Shown: piece after piece, positions 44,773-57,853 of the stretch
Layout: each line of letters starts with the position of its first letter
How positions within the stretch are numbered: the stretch's first letter is position 1
Assembly (NCBI RefSeq): GCF_001411555.2
Contig: NC_049904.1
Coordinates: 22,333,370 to 22,397,369 of the forward strand
DNA from: Juglans regia
Lineage: Eukaryota > Streptophyta > Magnoliopsida > Fagales > Juglandaceae
Direction of reading: 5' to 3'
Length of the DNA: 64,000 bases
Program-made: the position numbers and the translations under genes
The notes under the pieces: generated by a model
The model's input: only the letters and a program-made list of their open reading frames with translations
What the model was told of the DNA's origin: nothing
The model's database searches: none

Positions 44773-47269
44773 CTCTTCTCCGGGGTGCAAATAAACGACC
44801 AATTAGAAGATCAGAACAAATACTGCAGAAGAAGTAGGTAGAAGAAAAGAAAAGAAAGGCAATGTGAGGTAAAATGCTGCAGGCAAGTAGTAATATATAT
44901 AATATATACATCTGTGGAATGCTCTTTGCCCATTTTACCCTTTTTCTCTCGACTATCATCTCTCGAGGGTTCGATTGTGCGCGCCTCATGGCTGCCGTCA
45001 TGGCACTGACTTCTTAGCTTAGAAGCTGTCAAATTAATATAAAGGTAAATCTTAATATTAAATTCACAAAAATTAGGAGTAGCTCAATATAAATTGAGGC
45101 CTAAGGCGAATTTAAGTGAGTTATTCATAATTATAATATAATAAAATATAAACTATTATATGAAATATTTTCAAACTTTACAATAAAATGAGATTTTATT
45201 TAAAATCTTTAAATACAGTTTTTGTGAATATATATTTACAACAACTTAAAATAAGGTCTCAATGCAAATTTTGTACCTCAATTTAGTAAGATCTTAAAAA
45301 AATTATTTAAAATATAAATAATTCATTGTATTACTTATATAAAAAAAATTAACTGTATTAAATGTTAAATTGAGTATTATGAGGCCTTGCACACATTGAA
45401 AACTATAAAAATTATTTAAAATTTTATTTAATGAAATATTTTTTATTTTTATTTTCAAATTAAAACAATACATTTATATTTTTGGAGGCCTTACATAGAG
45501 TGGGGGCCTTAGGCAATGGCCTCAATGGCCTTACCATTGAGCCGGCCCTGACAAGGATAATGAGAATTTAGTAAACATTTCATATTCGCAAGACAACATA
45601 TTACCGTTTGTGGTGATAAGAAATTTTGAAATGATAAGGCAACAGTAAACTAAATGATTAGCAATGAACAAAAAATAAGAAATGAGAAATAAATTTCAAA
45701 AATTAACTACTAACTATATCGACACCAAAATGGGGTTATTTACTAAGGAAGTGTGGAATGAATTAAGAGTGAAATTGTTGGGAAGTTCAAGCACGAGTAA
45801 AGCTGAAAATAAAATTGAATCTACTTTTCTAAAATTACTAAGAATCAAGAGATTTAAAAGAAACGTATAGAAGTTGACTTAAACTGGAAAGAAGCAATAA
45901 AACAAACACTTGGGATGTAATTTTTGCCCTCTGATTTGGTGATAGATTTACTTCTCTTTTCATCTTCTCTCAACCATTCTCTCATTCCTAGAAATTATGG
46001 TCGGATAATATAGCAATGAATCACAATTTTTATTCTAATAAAATTACTTGACAAATTATATGACAACTATAAAATAGTGAAAGAAAACCATCAAAGTCAT
46101 GTTACTTGTTCAAGTATCAATTGTGCCGTTACGTCTACAACTGAACTAAACCAAGAACAAAGAACTCCAATCTTTTCTAGATGCAAATTGAAATATAATC
46201 CATCAAGTTAATCATCCAAAGCACTAAATATCAAAGAAAATCCAACTCCAAACAATTATCGATTACTCATTGAATTCCAAGCTAAAAATCTAGCCTATCA
46301 TCTCTAGATTAACAAAATGCCCAAAAAGATTAAATTCCAACATCTCTAATTACTACTTTCAAAGGAAAATGCTCAATAAAAAAATGTTGCAGCAGAAAAA
46401 TATCTAAGAGGAAAAGCGGAAGAAAAAATAGACGAAGCAGAAAAAAAATCGAAGAAGCGGCACACAACCCAGAATTTTCTTTTTATACTCTCTTTTCTCT
46501 CCAGTGTGTGATTCCCTTGTGTCTCATGTCTATTGGTTTGCATTTTCGCTTGCGTGAGTATGCGTTTAACCTCTCCACTTACGTGTTTTGCCCCTTTGTT
46601 TCCCTCTGCAATGCGCTCATTCCAGGTCCTGTAGTTCGTGTCTCCAGCTCCAGCTCGCGTCTTCAGTTGCGCGTTTCATCTCCTCAGCCCAGCACCAATT
46701 CCTCTCCAGCCTAGCGTTTCGCGTGAGTGGGTCTACTCGTGTGAGCTGCTCGATCTAGCCCAGGTTCTTGCAGGATGCGGATTCGTGCCCATCAATCTGC
46801 ACCAGCATTGAAGCCACGCAGCGTTGCACATCTCTAGGTCTGCGTTTTGCGTCCTGAAGGTCCTGCAGCAAGTTCCTCTCCAGCCCAGCGTTTCCATTCT
46901 TGCCCGAGTGAACTGCCCTGCAAGCCACGTTCCAGCCTTGCGTTTTGCATCCCGTGTGAACTGAGTTTCCATTGTCTTCTTTTGATGTTGTTGTGTCAAC
47001 TGAGTAATTCCAAGAATACACACGTGTTTTAACATATTTCTCATAATGCCCTGCAACATAAATAAGATATGAGGAATAGAATTTTGGGATATTAATTTCG
47101 GTGTGGACTAACTACAATACAACTCTGTTCAAGTGCAAAATATCAAAATTTAATATTGAGTCAATTACTAAAAATTACTACATAATTAAGTGCTCAATTC
47201 ATTTTTTTTGTTAAACAATTCATTCACTTTAGTAGCTTAATCATGTAGTTTTTGACATTTCATCAGCCC
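44773..47269. other. Intergenic DNA upstream of the GDSL gene
   Basis: It includes the probable TATA region at 44890-44910 and a small TIR element at 45080-45550. A GC-richer patch at 46500-47000 contains repeated motifs (TTCCTCTCCAGCC(T/C)AGCGTTTC at about 46690 and 46873). I see no gene in that patch, although it could be an unrecognised transcribed leader. Confidence 0.4.
45080..45550. mobile_element. Small TIR element, about 470 bp
   Basis: The left end AGCTCAATATAAATTGAGGC, then CTAAGGC, resembles the reverse complement of the right end (GGCTCAATGGTAAGGCCATT, then GAGGCCATTGCCTAAGGC). The outermost right bases CAGGGCCGGC are typical of a widespread plant MITE-like repeat. No coding region; the superfamily is uncertain. 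Confidence 0.55.
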
Positions 47270-47419
47270 CCCTGGGCTATTGGCACCATCTGGGTAGCTG
47301 CAGACCTTCACTGACATGGTGGCGTAGCCTCCGTAGCCCCTACTAGAGGTGGATATCCCTTTTTATCAGGCAAAGCTATTAGATGGTGAATTTTGTGTGT
47401 TTTTCTCCAAATAGAAAAT

Positions 47420-48065
47420 TGAGAGATCGGCTACACCCTTCAGGTTTTCCAAGGTACTAAAATTCCTCAAGCAACGTCCTTCTCTGGATGTGATTCGGGC
47501 ATTCATAAGGGGTAGATGGGGGTTGGACTCTCAACTCGTTGTCTCGGCAATGCACAAGGCTTGAAATGTATTCATGAGATTTTTTAACGAAAGTGATTTC
47601 GTGAAGGCTCTATCGAGGGAAGCAACTGACATAGAAGGAGTGTCTTACCATGGATATCATTGGAAACCAGATTTTCATGAGGAATCCGAACCCTTGACAG
47701 TGCCGGTATGGGTTTTTCTCCTTGGTTTGCCCCCAAACTTTTACCATGAATCTTGTTTGAAAAATATTGTTGCTCATGTTGGTCACTTCTTACATTGTGA
47801 TAATGCTACTAAGTGTGCTACCAAAACCGATGTGGCTAGAGTGTGTTTGGAAATTGATGCGACACAAACACCTATTCGTGGAATCTGGATAGGTACCCCT
47901 CACCATGAATGGAGTTGGTATGTTGAAATTGAATATGATCAGACTTTGCCCGCTTTCTGTACTAGATTTAAAATGCAGGGTCATAACTTGAAATTGTGTA
48001 ACAAAAAGGAAGGGTCAAAGAAATTTATGGATTGGAAAGTGAAAGAAGGCAAGAAGCAGCTGTAG
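47420..48065 (+). pseudogene. LINE ORF1 relic: DUF4283 with degenerate CCHC knuckle
   Basis: The frame reads RPSLDVIRAFIRGRWGLDS, then (after an in-frame TGA at 47562) NVFMRFFNESDFVKALSREA, EPLTVPVWVFLLGLPPNFYH and FLHCDNATKCATKTDVARVC. This is the DUF4283 domain of plant LINE ORF1 proteins. The following knuckle PAFCTRFKMQGHNLKLC lacks its second cysteine (phenylalanine instead). It ends at a TAG at 48063. Confidence 0.8.
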
Positions 48066-48884
48066 GTTTGAAAGCCGACGTCCCAGAACCACAAAGATAA
48101 ACAAGTAACTGAGGTAGGGCCGAATGGATCCTTGGTGGGTTTGGAAAATGAATGTGCGGCTAGACCAATTTTTTTGTAAGAGCGCAAGGAAGTTGTTAAC
48201 ACAGACGGAATTGTGAAGGAACATGTGCCAGTTTCAACTTTGAATGTTGTAGTGTGTATGCAACAGAGTCATGAAATAGGCCCAAACAATTGAAAAGAGT
48301 CCGATTTTGCATAGTACTCAGAATCTGATTTATTCGTAGGGGAATATTGCTAATGCCGAAGATGTTAACAATGCAGGGGACTACCATGTGATGTTGAAGA
48401 GTGCTGGGATGGTTGTAGCGAGGATGCCCCAAGTGTTGTCTCTTAACTCTAAGATTGTTATAGCGGGAAATTCTCCAAGTTTTCAATATTTAATCTGTGC
48501 TCATGGGGCTCTTGATAATGCCAATGCTCATTCCCTCTTTTTGGAAATGCCTTGCTTTGAGGACGGTAATAAAATAGGGGAATAGCACAGGCTATCAACA
48601 GGCTTTGGTGAGGTGGTGATTGAGGAGTTGATTGACGATGTCATGGTGGAGGATGGGTTAGTAAGGCCTTCACAGGATGCTCCGGATGTTGGATACCCAG
48701 TAGGAAAGGATGTTTGTGGGTCTGATCCAAAGAAAAAATGTGGGGAACATCTTGGTAAAAACAAAAACTATCTCTGGGATAGTGATACCAAAATGGAAAA
48801 AATCTGGCCAAATGGGGAAGTTTGCTCAGAAGTTTGACTCGGGTTCCTAGCAAACCCATTTGTATGAATTTATAAATTGCTCTC

Positions 48885-51770
48885 CTATGTTTTGGAATAT
48901 CCGGGGCCTTAGATCGTCTTGGAGAAGATTGTGTAAGTTGGTTAGGAAATTATAGTTGAATTTCATTATGTTAGCTGAGCCATTTGCATATGATAATAGA
49001 ATGATTAGTTTGAAACATTTGCTGCACTTTGAGCATTATTTTTCTAATCTCTGTGTTGGTGGTAAACTTTGGTTGTTATGAAACGAAGACTTGCAGATAT
49101 CGGTCCTAAGCTACAGTGCCCAGCATGTGACTGTTTCTTTGTGTATGGATTCTCGGCAATTTGTTGTTTATGTGGTGTATGCTAAATGTAATCACTTAGA
49201 AAGGAGAGAACTCTGGAGATTGTTACAGTTAGACGCAGTCCAAGATGCACCTTGGTTATGCCTGGGTGATTTTAATATTATTTGTGGGGAGGAGGAACAT
49301 CGTGGTGGTCGACCAAGATTGGGGATTGCCATAGATGAGTTTAATGAGTTTATTGATAATTTTGGATTCATTGACATGCAAGCTGTTGGGAGTAAATTCT
49401 CATGGTGTAATGGCCAGAGGGGTTTATCTAGAAGTTGGTCAAAATTATATAGATGCTTGATGAATGTCGTGGCTGCAGGTTTATTGCCAGATGCCTCTTG
49501 CAAGTATATGGACAGATCGACTTCGGATCATGCCCCATTGTCTTTTGTTTTCAAGATCGTGGATACTCGTTATGGTCTTTCCTCCTTTAAATTCTAGCAA
49601 ATGTGGGTGTCCCATAGTAATTTTAAGGACATGGTAAAAGGTTCCTGGAATGATTCGATAAATACTATGGGGCTTGTTGGACTTGCTACTATGTTAAAAA
49701 AATTGAAAGTTATTTTGAAAGACTAGACCCGTCGAGTTCTTGGGTACACAGAAACAAACATCCAAGCTTTGGAAAATCAAATTGAACAGTTAGAAAGCCA
49801 ACTCCAGGATGAGTTCTTAGAAGATACGGAGAGGGCTTTATTGGTGGCCAAGGAAGATCTTGCTATGTGGATGCAAAGAGAAGAAACTAGGTTTTCACAA
49901 CATGTGAAGCTTAGGTGGATGGAAAAAGGAGAGGCCTCAGCTCAGTTCTTTAAAATTTTTGCTGTTGTAACTAAGCCTATAGTGCACGAAATGAGGTGTA
50001 CAAATGAGAGCTATTTAGCTACCCCGGAAGCTATTCATTCAGGTGCTGTGGATTATTTCAGTTCTTTTCTTCGGGTTAGAGGTCGTCGAGAGCTCTCAGA
50101 TTTGTCGTCATTGGTGCATAATTCTGTTCTTTAGAGGAGAACGCCAAATTCGTTCAGCTCCCTTTGATCCAAGAGGTTAAAGAGGTTATGTTTTCTATAC
50201 AGCGTGTTGGGATATTGTCAAAGCTGATGTGGTGGTAGCTGGTCGGGAGTTCTTTCTTGGAACCCCAATGCCTAGATTTTACTCAGCCTCTTATATTGTT
50301 CTCATTCTGAAAATGCAGGAGCCTACTGGTTTTGACAAGTTTCACCCTATAAGTTTATGCTAAGTGGTGTATAAGGTTTTCTCTAAAATCTTGGTGTGAA
50401 GATTATCACCCATCTTAAACAAACTTGTTTCTCCGAAACAAGGTGCTTTTCTTCCTAGGTGAAGTATCTTTGAAAATATTTCTTTGGCCCAATAAATGAT
50501 ACACATGCTTAAAAGAAGATTAGGGGTGGTAGCATCGTCATTAAAGTTGACATGGCTAAGGCTTATGACAACATTGATTGGGACTTCTTAATTCATGTTA
50601 TGGTTTCGTTTGGGTTTTCTATGCCGCTCTGGGATTTGATTAGAAATTGTATTTCGACTCCTTGGTGGGGGAATCCAAAATGGAAGAAATTCTGAATTGC
50701 CTACTTGAACAAAAAGAGGGTGAAGACGTGTTGATTTGGAAGCCAAATCTGAATGAGGAATTTTCATCGAAGTCGGCTTGGGACTGTGTTCGTGTTGACG
50801 CATCAAAATCTGAATGGGCTTCTTGGATTTGGCACTCAGCTCTCCCAAAAAAATGTTCGGTTACCATTTGGAAGGCTTTTAATTTTAGCCTTACTGTTGA
50901 TAGTCGAATTAGTTCTCTAGGCGTTCCTTTGGCTTCAAGATGTGAATGTTGTACTCAAGGGTGTGTGGAAGATCAAGATCATGTCCTTGCCAACGGGATG
51001 GTTGCTGTAGATATTTGAAGGTGTGTCTCATTACAGTTGGGGATGCAGTATGACCCGAGGAGATCATGGCGAGCGTCTACGGAATTTTGGTTTCAGCGAG
51101 CTGCTCATTCGACTAAAAAGGTACTTTGCTTGCTCTTATTCCTATTATTGTGACTTGGTCTCTTTGGGTTTGGAGATGTAAAACTTGTATGTAAGGTAAA
51201 AGAATTTATGTGGGCTCGTTATAGGGCTCGATTAAGGCTGCTATTGCATGAGTGGGAATTCACTTGCATGCTAGTAAAAAGATGAATGCTGGAGATGAAA
51301 GAGTGCTAAATTTTTTCTTTATTCCTATTAAACCTGTGAAGAGACAGAGATTTCCTCTGGTGAAATGGATGACACCGACTCTGAGCTGGTCGAAATTAAA
51401 TGTGGATGGGAGTTCTTTGGGAAATCCAAGTCGTATGGGTGCAGGGGGGCTAATTAGAGATGAGAAGGGGAACCTTATTTGGACTTTTGCTAAAGAACTG
51501 GAGCATGGTTCTAATAATGAAGCGGAGCTCATTGCACTTTACTTTGGTCTTCAATTTTGTAAGGATTTAACTATTCAAAGAGTAGAGATTGAATCAGACT
51601 CTTTGTTAGTGGTTCGTTGGATAAAAAAAGGGAGATGTGGGATATGGTATGTGGAAGTTTATTGAGAAAAGATAAAAAACTATTCTTCCTACCTTGGAAG
51701 TTAAGGTCCTACACATTTATAGAGATGGAAATGCAGGAGCAGATTTCTTAGCACGTTGGGCTTCAGATAA
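48885..51770 (+). pseudogene. LINE ORF2 relic: endonuclease, partial RT, zf-RVT, RNase H
   Basis: Endonuclease motifs are FWNIRGL (about 48890), LAEPF, GDFNII (about 49266) and SDHAPL (about 49527). RT begins at about 50205 (CWDIVKADV, HPISLC) and reaches IKVDMAKAYDNIDWDF (about 50540-50590). It then jumps at about 50660 to the region before zf-RVT, so the FADD catalytic box is missing. Further on come CECC and DQDHVL (zf-RVT), then an RNase H fold: LNVDGSSLGNPSRMGAGG, NNEAELIAL, ESDSLLVVRW and, after a stop, HIYRDGNAGADFLARW near 51713-51760. Many stops and shifts show it is dead. Confidence 0.8.
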
Positions 51771-52850
51771 GAAAAATGGTACGTGAAATACTTACAATGA
51801 AGTGCCACATTTGCTCAAAGGGATTCTGAAAATTGATAAGGTTGGTCTTCAGGCTATTCGATTATAGGCAATAATTAGGTACTTATGAATAGAAAAATAG
51901 CGTCACTTTTTTTGCAAGTTGGTTGTTATTTTGAATTTTTGTTGGCTGGTTTGCTTTAGGCCTGTTAGTAGTTATTTGTTTGTTTTTTTTTATGTTCCTT
52001 TTGAGCGTGTCTTGACACTTGGTTTTGGGTTAATTTATAGCGCTTACCTTGTAAATCTCCAAGTGTAACATTTTGTTTTTACGATTTTTCTTTCGTTATA
52101 AGTGAAGTTTTTTCTTAATAAATTTAGGATAAAATTACTATATGTGTATCTATCGACTCTTTAAAATAATAAATAAATAAAGGCACGAGCATACGATCTA
52201 ATTAGCTTTTTGTTTTCCTATTCGTCGTCTCCTTCATTATTATCTTAGTGAAAGAGATTGATTAGATGTGTTTAGAGCGATATTATGTTCTTAAGAAACC
52301 GTACGTCTGTTCATTACAATTTTAACGTGGTGATGTATCATAGACTTGCTGTATTAATTATGAGCTTGTTGTGAAAGATCTTGTTTTTCTTCTGCTGTTG
52401 CTGTCGGACCCAATTGGGCTGTTGTGGCTTGGAGTGAACTATGAAGGGTAGCTGGTTGGGTTGAATTGCTGCTTATCTTGCTACGTACTCATGTGAACAG
52501 CATTACATGATCCAGTACTGGCTCTACTCAATTTTGATTCCACGTGGCGGATTGGTGCAGCCTCTCGACTCCTGAGTCAATGTCTTCTTTTACCTGACTT
52601 TATAATCTCTGTAATGGGATGATGAAGCGAGTCAGAAATTTGTTGTTATTTGACTAATAATAGTAGCTAGCGTGCTGCTGGTAGGTTGTCATGCAGCTAC
52701 GTACCCTGGTTGATGTTTCTTGTACAGATCGCATGGGATAATATTAGTTCTTATAAAAAGACCAAAACAAAAATTGTAAATTTAATTTTCACCCTTGAAA
52801 AAAGCGAATTAACGGGTATCATATCTTTCGATTTGTTCTAACAATAAAGG

Positions 52851-53040
52851 GAGATTCGGATCATGAGTTGAGATAAAAATTAAAAGTTAAATAAAATATT
52901 ATTAAAATATTATTTTTTAATATTATTATTATTTTAAAATTTAAAAAAGTTAAATTATTTATATTTACATAAGAATTTGAAAAAATTTTAATGATAAAAT
53001 GAGATCAGATGAAACCGTTTCTATATCAGACGGAGCTTAA
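52851..53040. repeat. Tourist-like MITE, short form, reverse orientation
   Basis: GATCATGAGTTGAGATAAAA, then AATAAAATATTATTAAAATA and the TAATATTATTATTATTTTAAA core, ending GAGATCAGATGAAACCG. It matches the copies at 3.0 and 54.6 kb in inverse orientation. Confidence 0.7.
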
Positions 53041-53710
53041 TATATTCTATAAAAACATGTGAGTTTATAGATTTTGAAATCATTTTTGGCTGCCGCATTT
53101 CTTCATGAACAATGACATGGTATGAAGAGTATGGACCGTTTGGTGTTTCGTAGAAGGGATCTTGCCCTAGCTAGGATATTAATTGAGAAAAAAAAGTTTT
53201 TATGGTGGTTGGTGATATTTTTGGGAGCATTAAAAATAAAAAGGGTCGTTGAGAATAAATAAATCTATTTCAGAGATATCGAACAAATAAGTAAATCAAA
53301 TCTCATAAATATAAGAATTCGAAGCTCGGTTTGTACGCTAATCTCTTTTGAGATCACCTTGATCAGGATGTCTCTTAGGCGATGCTTGAATTTGTTAAAA
53401 TTACTTTTATCTATCTCAAATTACTTATAGATAAAACTTACTATTTTTTTTTAACTATACCCTTAAAAACTTTAAAAAATTCATAACATCATTAAAAAAT
53501 ACTTCTTTATTCATTAAATAAATAAAAAAAATCAATGGATAACAACCATGGGTGACTTTTATTTGTGGAATAAATATTATCCAAATATTACAATTGAGAG
53601 ATGAAATCAAATCATATAAAATCAGCTTAACATTGAAATGTAGCCTTAAATAAATTAATAACCTCAAAACCGATTTTTGTAAGAAAATGAATGAAGTCTT
53701 AAAGCATTGG

Positions 53711-54187
53711 TATTGGACTAACTAAATGTCAATGCATCTTCATACTTTGACTAGGCATGAGTAAAATCCTTTACATTAGACTAGCCAAACTACTAAAACT
53801 CAACATATGAGCTATAGTAAACTAAGCTCCCTAGTCATCTCTTTGGCTAGATACTATTCACTCACCAAAATAATATTTTAATCATTTTCTACAACTATTA
53901 TATTATCTAATTATTTTAAAGTCTATATTATCCATTTCAATTTTGATAAATAGTCCGTTATTTTCTACCTTATTCTATTTTATTAATAATAATTAAATTA
54001 TGAAATTAAAATTAAATTATTAATTAATATATAATTCTATTTTCTACCTTATTTTAATTAAAAACTAATTTATCAATTAATATACGAAGTATATTTGCAA
54101 AATATTACAAAAAATATATTTTATAAATTATTATTAAAATATATAATATTATATTATTATTTTAACTTTAAAATGACTAGTCCAATA
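53711..54187. repeat. MITE with perfect 10-bp terminal inverted repeats
   Basis: TATTGGACTA at 53711-53720 and TAGTCCAATA at 54178-54187 are exact inverted repeats, with partly matching inner sequence. It is non-coding and AT-rich. The target duplication was not resolved. Confidence 0.6.
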
Positions 54188-54392
54188 TAAATTCACCTAA
54201 TCAAATTCATGCTAAAATTCTAACCAAAATTTGAATCTTATAAGGAAAACAAATAATTTGTATAAATCTCAAATAAATAAGTCACATGCAAGTACTTGTA
54301 AAAAAATAGATCTCACCTTAAAAATGTATAAAAAAAAAAAATTATTATTTATCAGCTTGTCTATTTGAAGTTTGTATCATTATTCTAAATAT

Positions 54393-54552
54393 AAGGTTTG
54401 AATAATGAGATGAGATGAGATAGTTTTAAATAAAAGTTAAAAGTTAAATAAAATATTATTAGTATATATTTTTTTAATATTATTATTATTTTAAAATTTA
54501 AAAAAATAAAATTATTTATTATATTTTATATAAAAATTATAATAAAAAAATT
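54393..54552. repeat. Tourist-like MITE, short form, reverse orientation
   Basis: It begins GGTTTGAATAATGAGATGAG and has the family core AATATTATTATTATTTTAAA. It abuts a forward copy, so the two form an inverted pair. Confidence 0.7.
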
Positions 54553-54568
54553 GAAAGGGAATAGATGG

Positions 54569-54765
54569 GTGAGTTTGATTACCAAACTCATCTCAATTTA
54601 TCTCAACTCATCATTATAACTTTTTCAAATCTTAATATAAAATATAATAAATAATTCAACTTTTTCAAATCTTAAAATAATAATAATATTAAAAAATAAT
54701 ATTTTAATAATATTTTATCATTTCAATTCAATTTAATTCAATTCACTTTAATATTCAAACACAAT
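54569..54765. repeat. Tourist-like MITE, short form, forward orientation
   Basis: GAGTTTGATTACCAAACTCA start, then TTTCAAATCTTAAAATAATA core and ATATTCAAACACAATG end. It is head to head with the preceding copy, and the shared centre could fold into a long hairpin. Confidence 0.75.
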
Positions 54766-55560
54766 GTGAGATGGGTCGGTATCCAAACCTCTCGTTCTTT
54801 TTCTTTAGAAAATTGTTGGAATCTGTTCACAAAAGCCGTGCAAGTCATGTCAACAAGAATTCAAAGGAAGTACGGAGATTAGCTTGTACTCAGTCAAAAC
54901 CTGTAAGTCGATTAGACGTTTGCCTTTATTCGATGACAACTCATTAATCTGGACAATGTCACAATAATTGAGGCCTTCAGCTTTCAGATGGTACCTATTA
55001 GGGAAAAAAACAAAAAAATCCACACAAAATTTTATAATATATTTCATTTTACAGATATTTTTGTAAAGGGATATTATTTTTATAAAATATTTTATCAAAA
55101 TATTTTTTGTTTTTAAATATAATTATTTAATGAATTGTGAAAAATATATGTTTATAATTTTTTAAAGAAAAATACTATTCTACCGAGACATCCCATCAAG
55201 AGTGGGTCCCAACTAATTTTTTTTACTTAATAATTAAGTAATTATTTTTTAATATCTTTTTTATTTTTTTAAATGTTTAAAGAGATTAAACAAATTATGA
55301 AAAATAAACTTTTGGCCATGGAGAATTCTTCGGAAGGAATCTCAATCGTTGTAGTGCTGCCGAGTGCCCCCTACGAAAATGCTCAAGCCACTAATAAATT
55401 ATCTCGAAAGTTTGTACGAATTTTATTTATTTTTTATTTTTTATAAATATTTAAAATGATTTAAAAAATGCTTTAAAAAAAAACACACAAAATAAAAAGT
55501 GCATGTTACACTTATTGGTGAGAACTCTCAAGACCCTTTTGCAGTTCTCTAACGATTAAG

Positions 55561-55920
55561 CTTGATTTGGATAGTGATGTTCTATCTTATTCCATCTTAT
55601 CTCATAATATCTAATTTCAATATCCAAATATTACAAATATAAATATTTTTTAATTTTTAATTTTTAATTTTTTATCTAATTATTATTTAATTATTAAAAT
55701 TTTCTAAACTTTCAAACAAAATATAAAAATAATTTAATTTTTTCAAATTCTAAAATATAAATAATATAAAAAAAATTATGTTCTAACAATATTTTAACTT
55801 TATAATATTTTTATTCAAGTTTTTATCTTTCATTTTTCAAAATCTCATAAAATATTTTAACTCAAATAATTTTACTACTATTCACAGACCATTTTAACTC
55901 ACTATCAAAACCAACCCCAA
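55561..55920. repeat. Tourist-like MITE, long form
   Basis: CTTGATTTGGATAGTGATG start and CAAAACCAACCCCAAAG end. The interior (TTATTTAATTATTAAAATTT, AACTCAAATAATTTTACTAC) matches the long form in the ACP intron. Confidence 0.7.
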
Positions 55921-56159
55921 AGCTTTGTACAAGTTCAAATCGGAAAAAAAAAAAAAAAACCTTTTCTTCTTCATGCTTAAATTTGGAAGATGTTTTTAAC
56001 TTTTTGTACCGCACAATATATATATACTCTAATTTAATCTTTAAATTTAAAATTTATCTTTTAAATCAAATTATTTTACAATAATAAAGTGTGATATAAA
56101 ATTCTTCGAATATAATTAGGTTCCATTTAGATTCGGAAAGTATTTTATCTCATCATTAA

Positions 56160-56460
56160 GGTTGTGTTTGGATGTTGAAGTGAGTTGAGTTGAATTGAGT
56201 TGAGATGATAAAATATTATTAGAATATTATTTTTTAATATTATTATTATTTTGAGATTTGAAAAAGTTGAATTATTTATTATATTTTGTATTGAAATTTA
56301 AAAAGATTGTAATTCAAATTTAAAAAGGTTGGTCTCTCCAAGTCCACATATTGTAATTCAAATTTTTTAAATTTTAAAATAATAATAATATTAAAAAATA
56401 ATATTCTAATAATATTTTTTTAAATTTTTATTTTTCATTTAAAACAATCTCATCTCGTAT
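56160..56460. repeat. Two opposed Tourist-like MITE halves around a filler
   Basis: The left half starts GGTTGTGTTTGGATGTTGAA and carries the reverse-type core AATATTATTTTTTAATATTA (from about 56224). The right half carries the matching forward core (TAATATTAAAAAATAATATT, about 56386-56405). Between them, at 56329-56355, is a 27-base filler bordered by two copies of TTGTAATTCAAATTT. Confidence 0.75.
56329..56355. repeat. 27-bp perfect inverted repeat with 56806-56832
   Basis: TTGGTCTCTCCAAGTCCACA and the next seven bases (TATTGTA) recur exactly as the reverse complement at 56806-56832. The two copies are about 450 bases apart and neither is part of a recognised element end. Confidence 0.9.
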
Positions 56461-57765
56461 ACGGGGATATAAAAGAAAAGACATATTTATAAGTATGTAT
56501 TAGAATATTTATCGTTGCTAGATAAATACAATGAATAATATTAAATAAATAATAAATAATATAAGAGTTATTTGATATGTCAATCAATTTTCTGACTAGA
56601 GACATTATCTAAATTTGAATAAATTTTTATCGACAGTCATCTGGAAGTTTTTGTTTTTTAAAGAAATGAACTCATTATAAAAAGGGTAAAAAAAATTTAA
56701 TTAGTTCTCACGTTTATTAAAAGAATTAGTTGTATAAATTATCTAGCATAGAATAGACTGCATTCGTACCCAAATTATTTTTCAAGAAAATAAATTTGGG
56801 AGTGATACAATATGTGGACTTGGAGAGACCAACTATTCATTTTCGTTTCATGTGTTGTAAACAGTAGCTGATACAATGAGTGCTAAGTTTGAGGAACCAA
56901 CACAAATGTATAATAAAAAAAAATTATTTATCATCTTTTTATTATTTCATGATCTAGTATTAAATGATAGATTTATAAATAAAATATAATAAATAATATT
57001 TAATCATCTAATGACACATCATAAGATGATGAAAAGATGATGAAAATTGAGATGATGAGTAGCATTACTCATGTATAATTTGTTTTTTATTATTTTTTAT
57101 AAATATTTATTTAACATATTTAATCATTAAAGAATTTAAAAAATATATTAATTTTTTAATATTAATTGAGTAATGATACGTATAGTCGTAGAATGTATAA
57201 GTGCCATGCAGTCGTTTTAAAAAATAATGAGATTCACTATTAAAAAATTAATTTCTTTTCATATAAATATTATATTTATTTATTTTTTTCAAAACGATTA
57301 TAAAATATTTACACACTTACAATTACAAATATCAATTTTCTTTTCTTAAAAACTCAGCGGTAAACTCAAGGATAAGTGTTGGCGACCCGCAATCAGAAAA
57401 TCATAGTTGAACCGATAAAAATGACCTGTTAAATTTAAAATTTAAAATTTTTTTAATTTAAATGATTAAAAATGTGAATATTAATGAACTAATATTTTTT
57501 TAAAGTATTGAAAACTGTGTAAAAAATAATAAAAAAATAAAAAATATATATGCCTCGTACACTTCCTTCAATTAAATGTGGATCCCAGTACTGTCCGCTA
57601 GTTAATGCAGATGTCAGTTTGGTCGCTGTTACTCTACAAATAATGAAGAAAACGTGGGGAAAAATAGCTGGCGACCAACCTCACGTCTTTGCGGAATCAA
57701 CTACAGCAATGGATGGGGAAGGTGCGTAGGTTTTCCATACTTTTTTTTTTTTTTTAAATTGTACT

Positions 57766-57853
57766 CTTTTAAAAAAACATTATTAAAGAATGATTTTTTT
57801 TATATAAATTCTTTTAAAAAAACATTATTAAAGAATGATTTTTTATATAAATT
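57766..57853. repeat. Tandem duplication, about 45-bp unit
   Basis: CTTTTAAAAAAACATTATTA, then AAGAATGATTTTT and ATATAAAT, occurs at 57766-57810 and again at 57811-57853, differing only in T-run length. Confidence 0.85.

Larger units (their letters stand above)
47270..52180 (+). mobile_element. Degenerate LINE of a second lineage, RT core deleted
   Basis: Reading downstream: a DUF4283-type ORF1, an endonuclease, the linker, the first part of the reverse transcriptase, a zf-RVT relic and an RNase H domain, ending in an AATAAATAAATAAA tail near 52165-52180. Stop codons and frameshifts are scattered throughout. The limits are approximate and no target duplication was found. ORF1 type and RNase H set it apart from the LINE at 23-28.6 kb. 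Confidence 0.8.

Noticed and set aside
46508..47059. Frames near 46.5-47.0 kb as a gene
   Set aside because: No domain was found, frames overlap on both strands and short repeats are present. Nothing supports coding.
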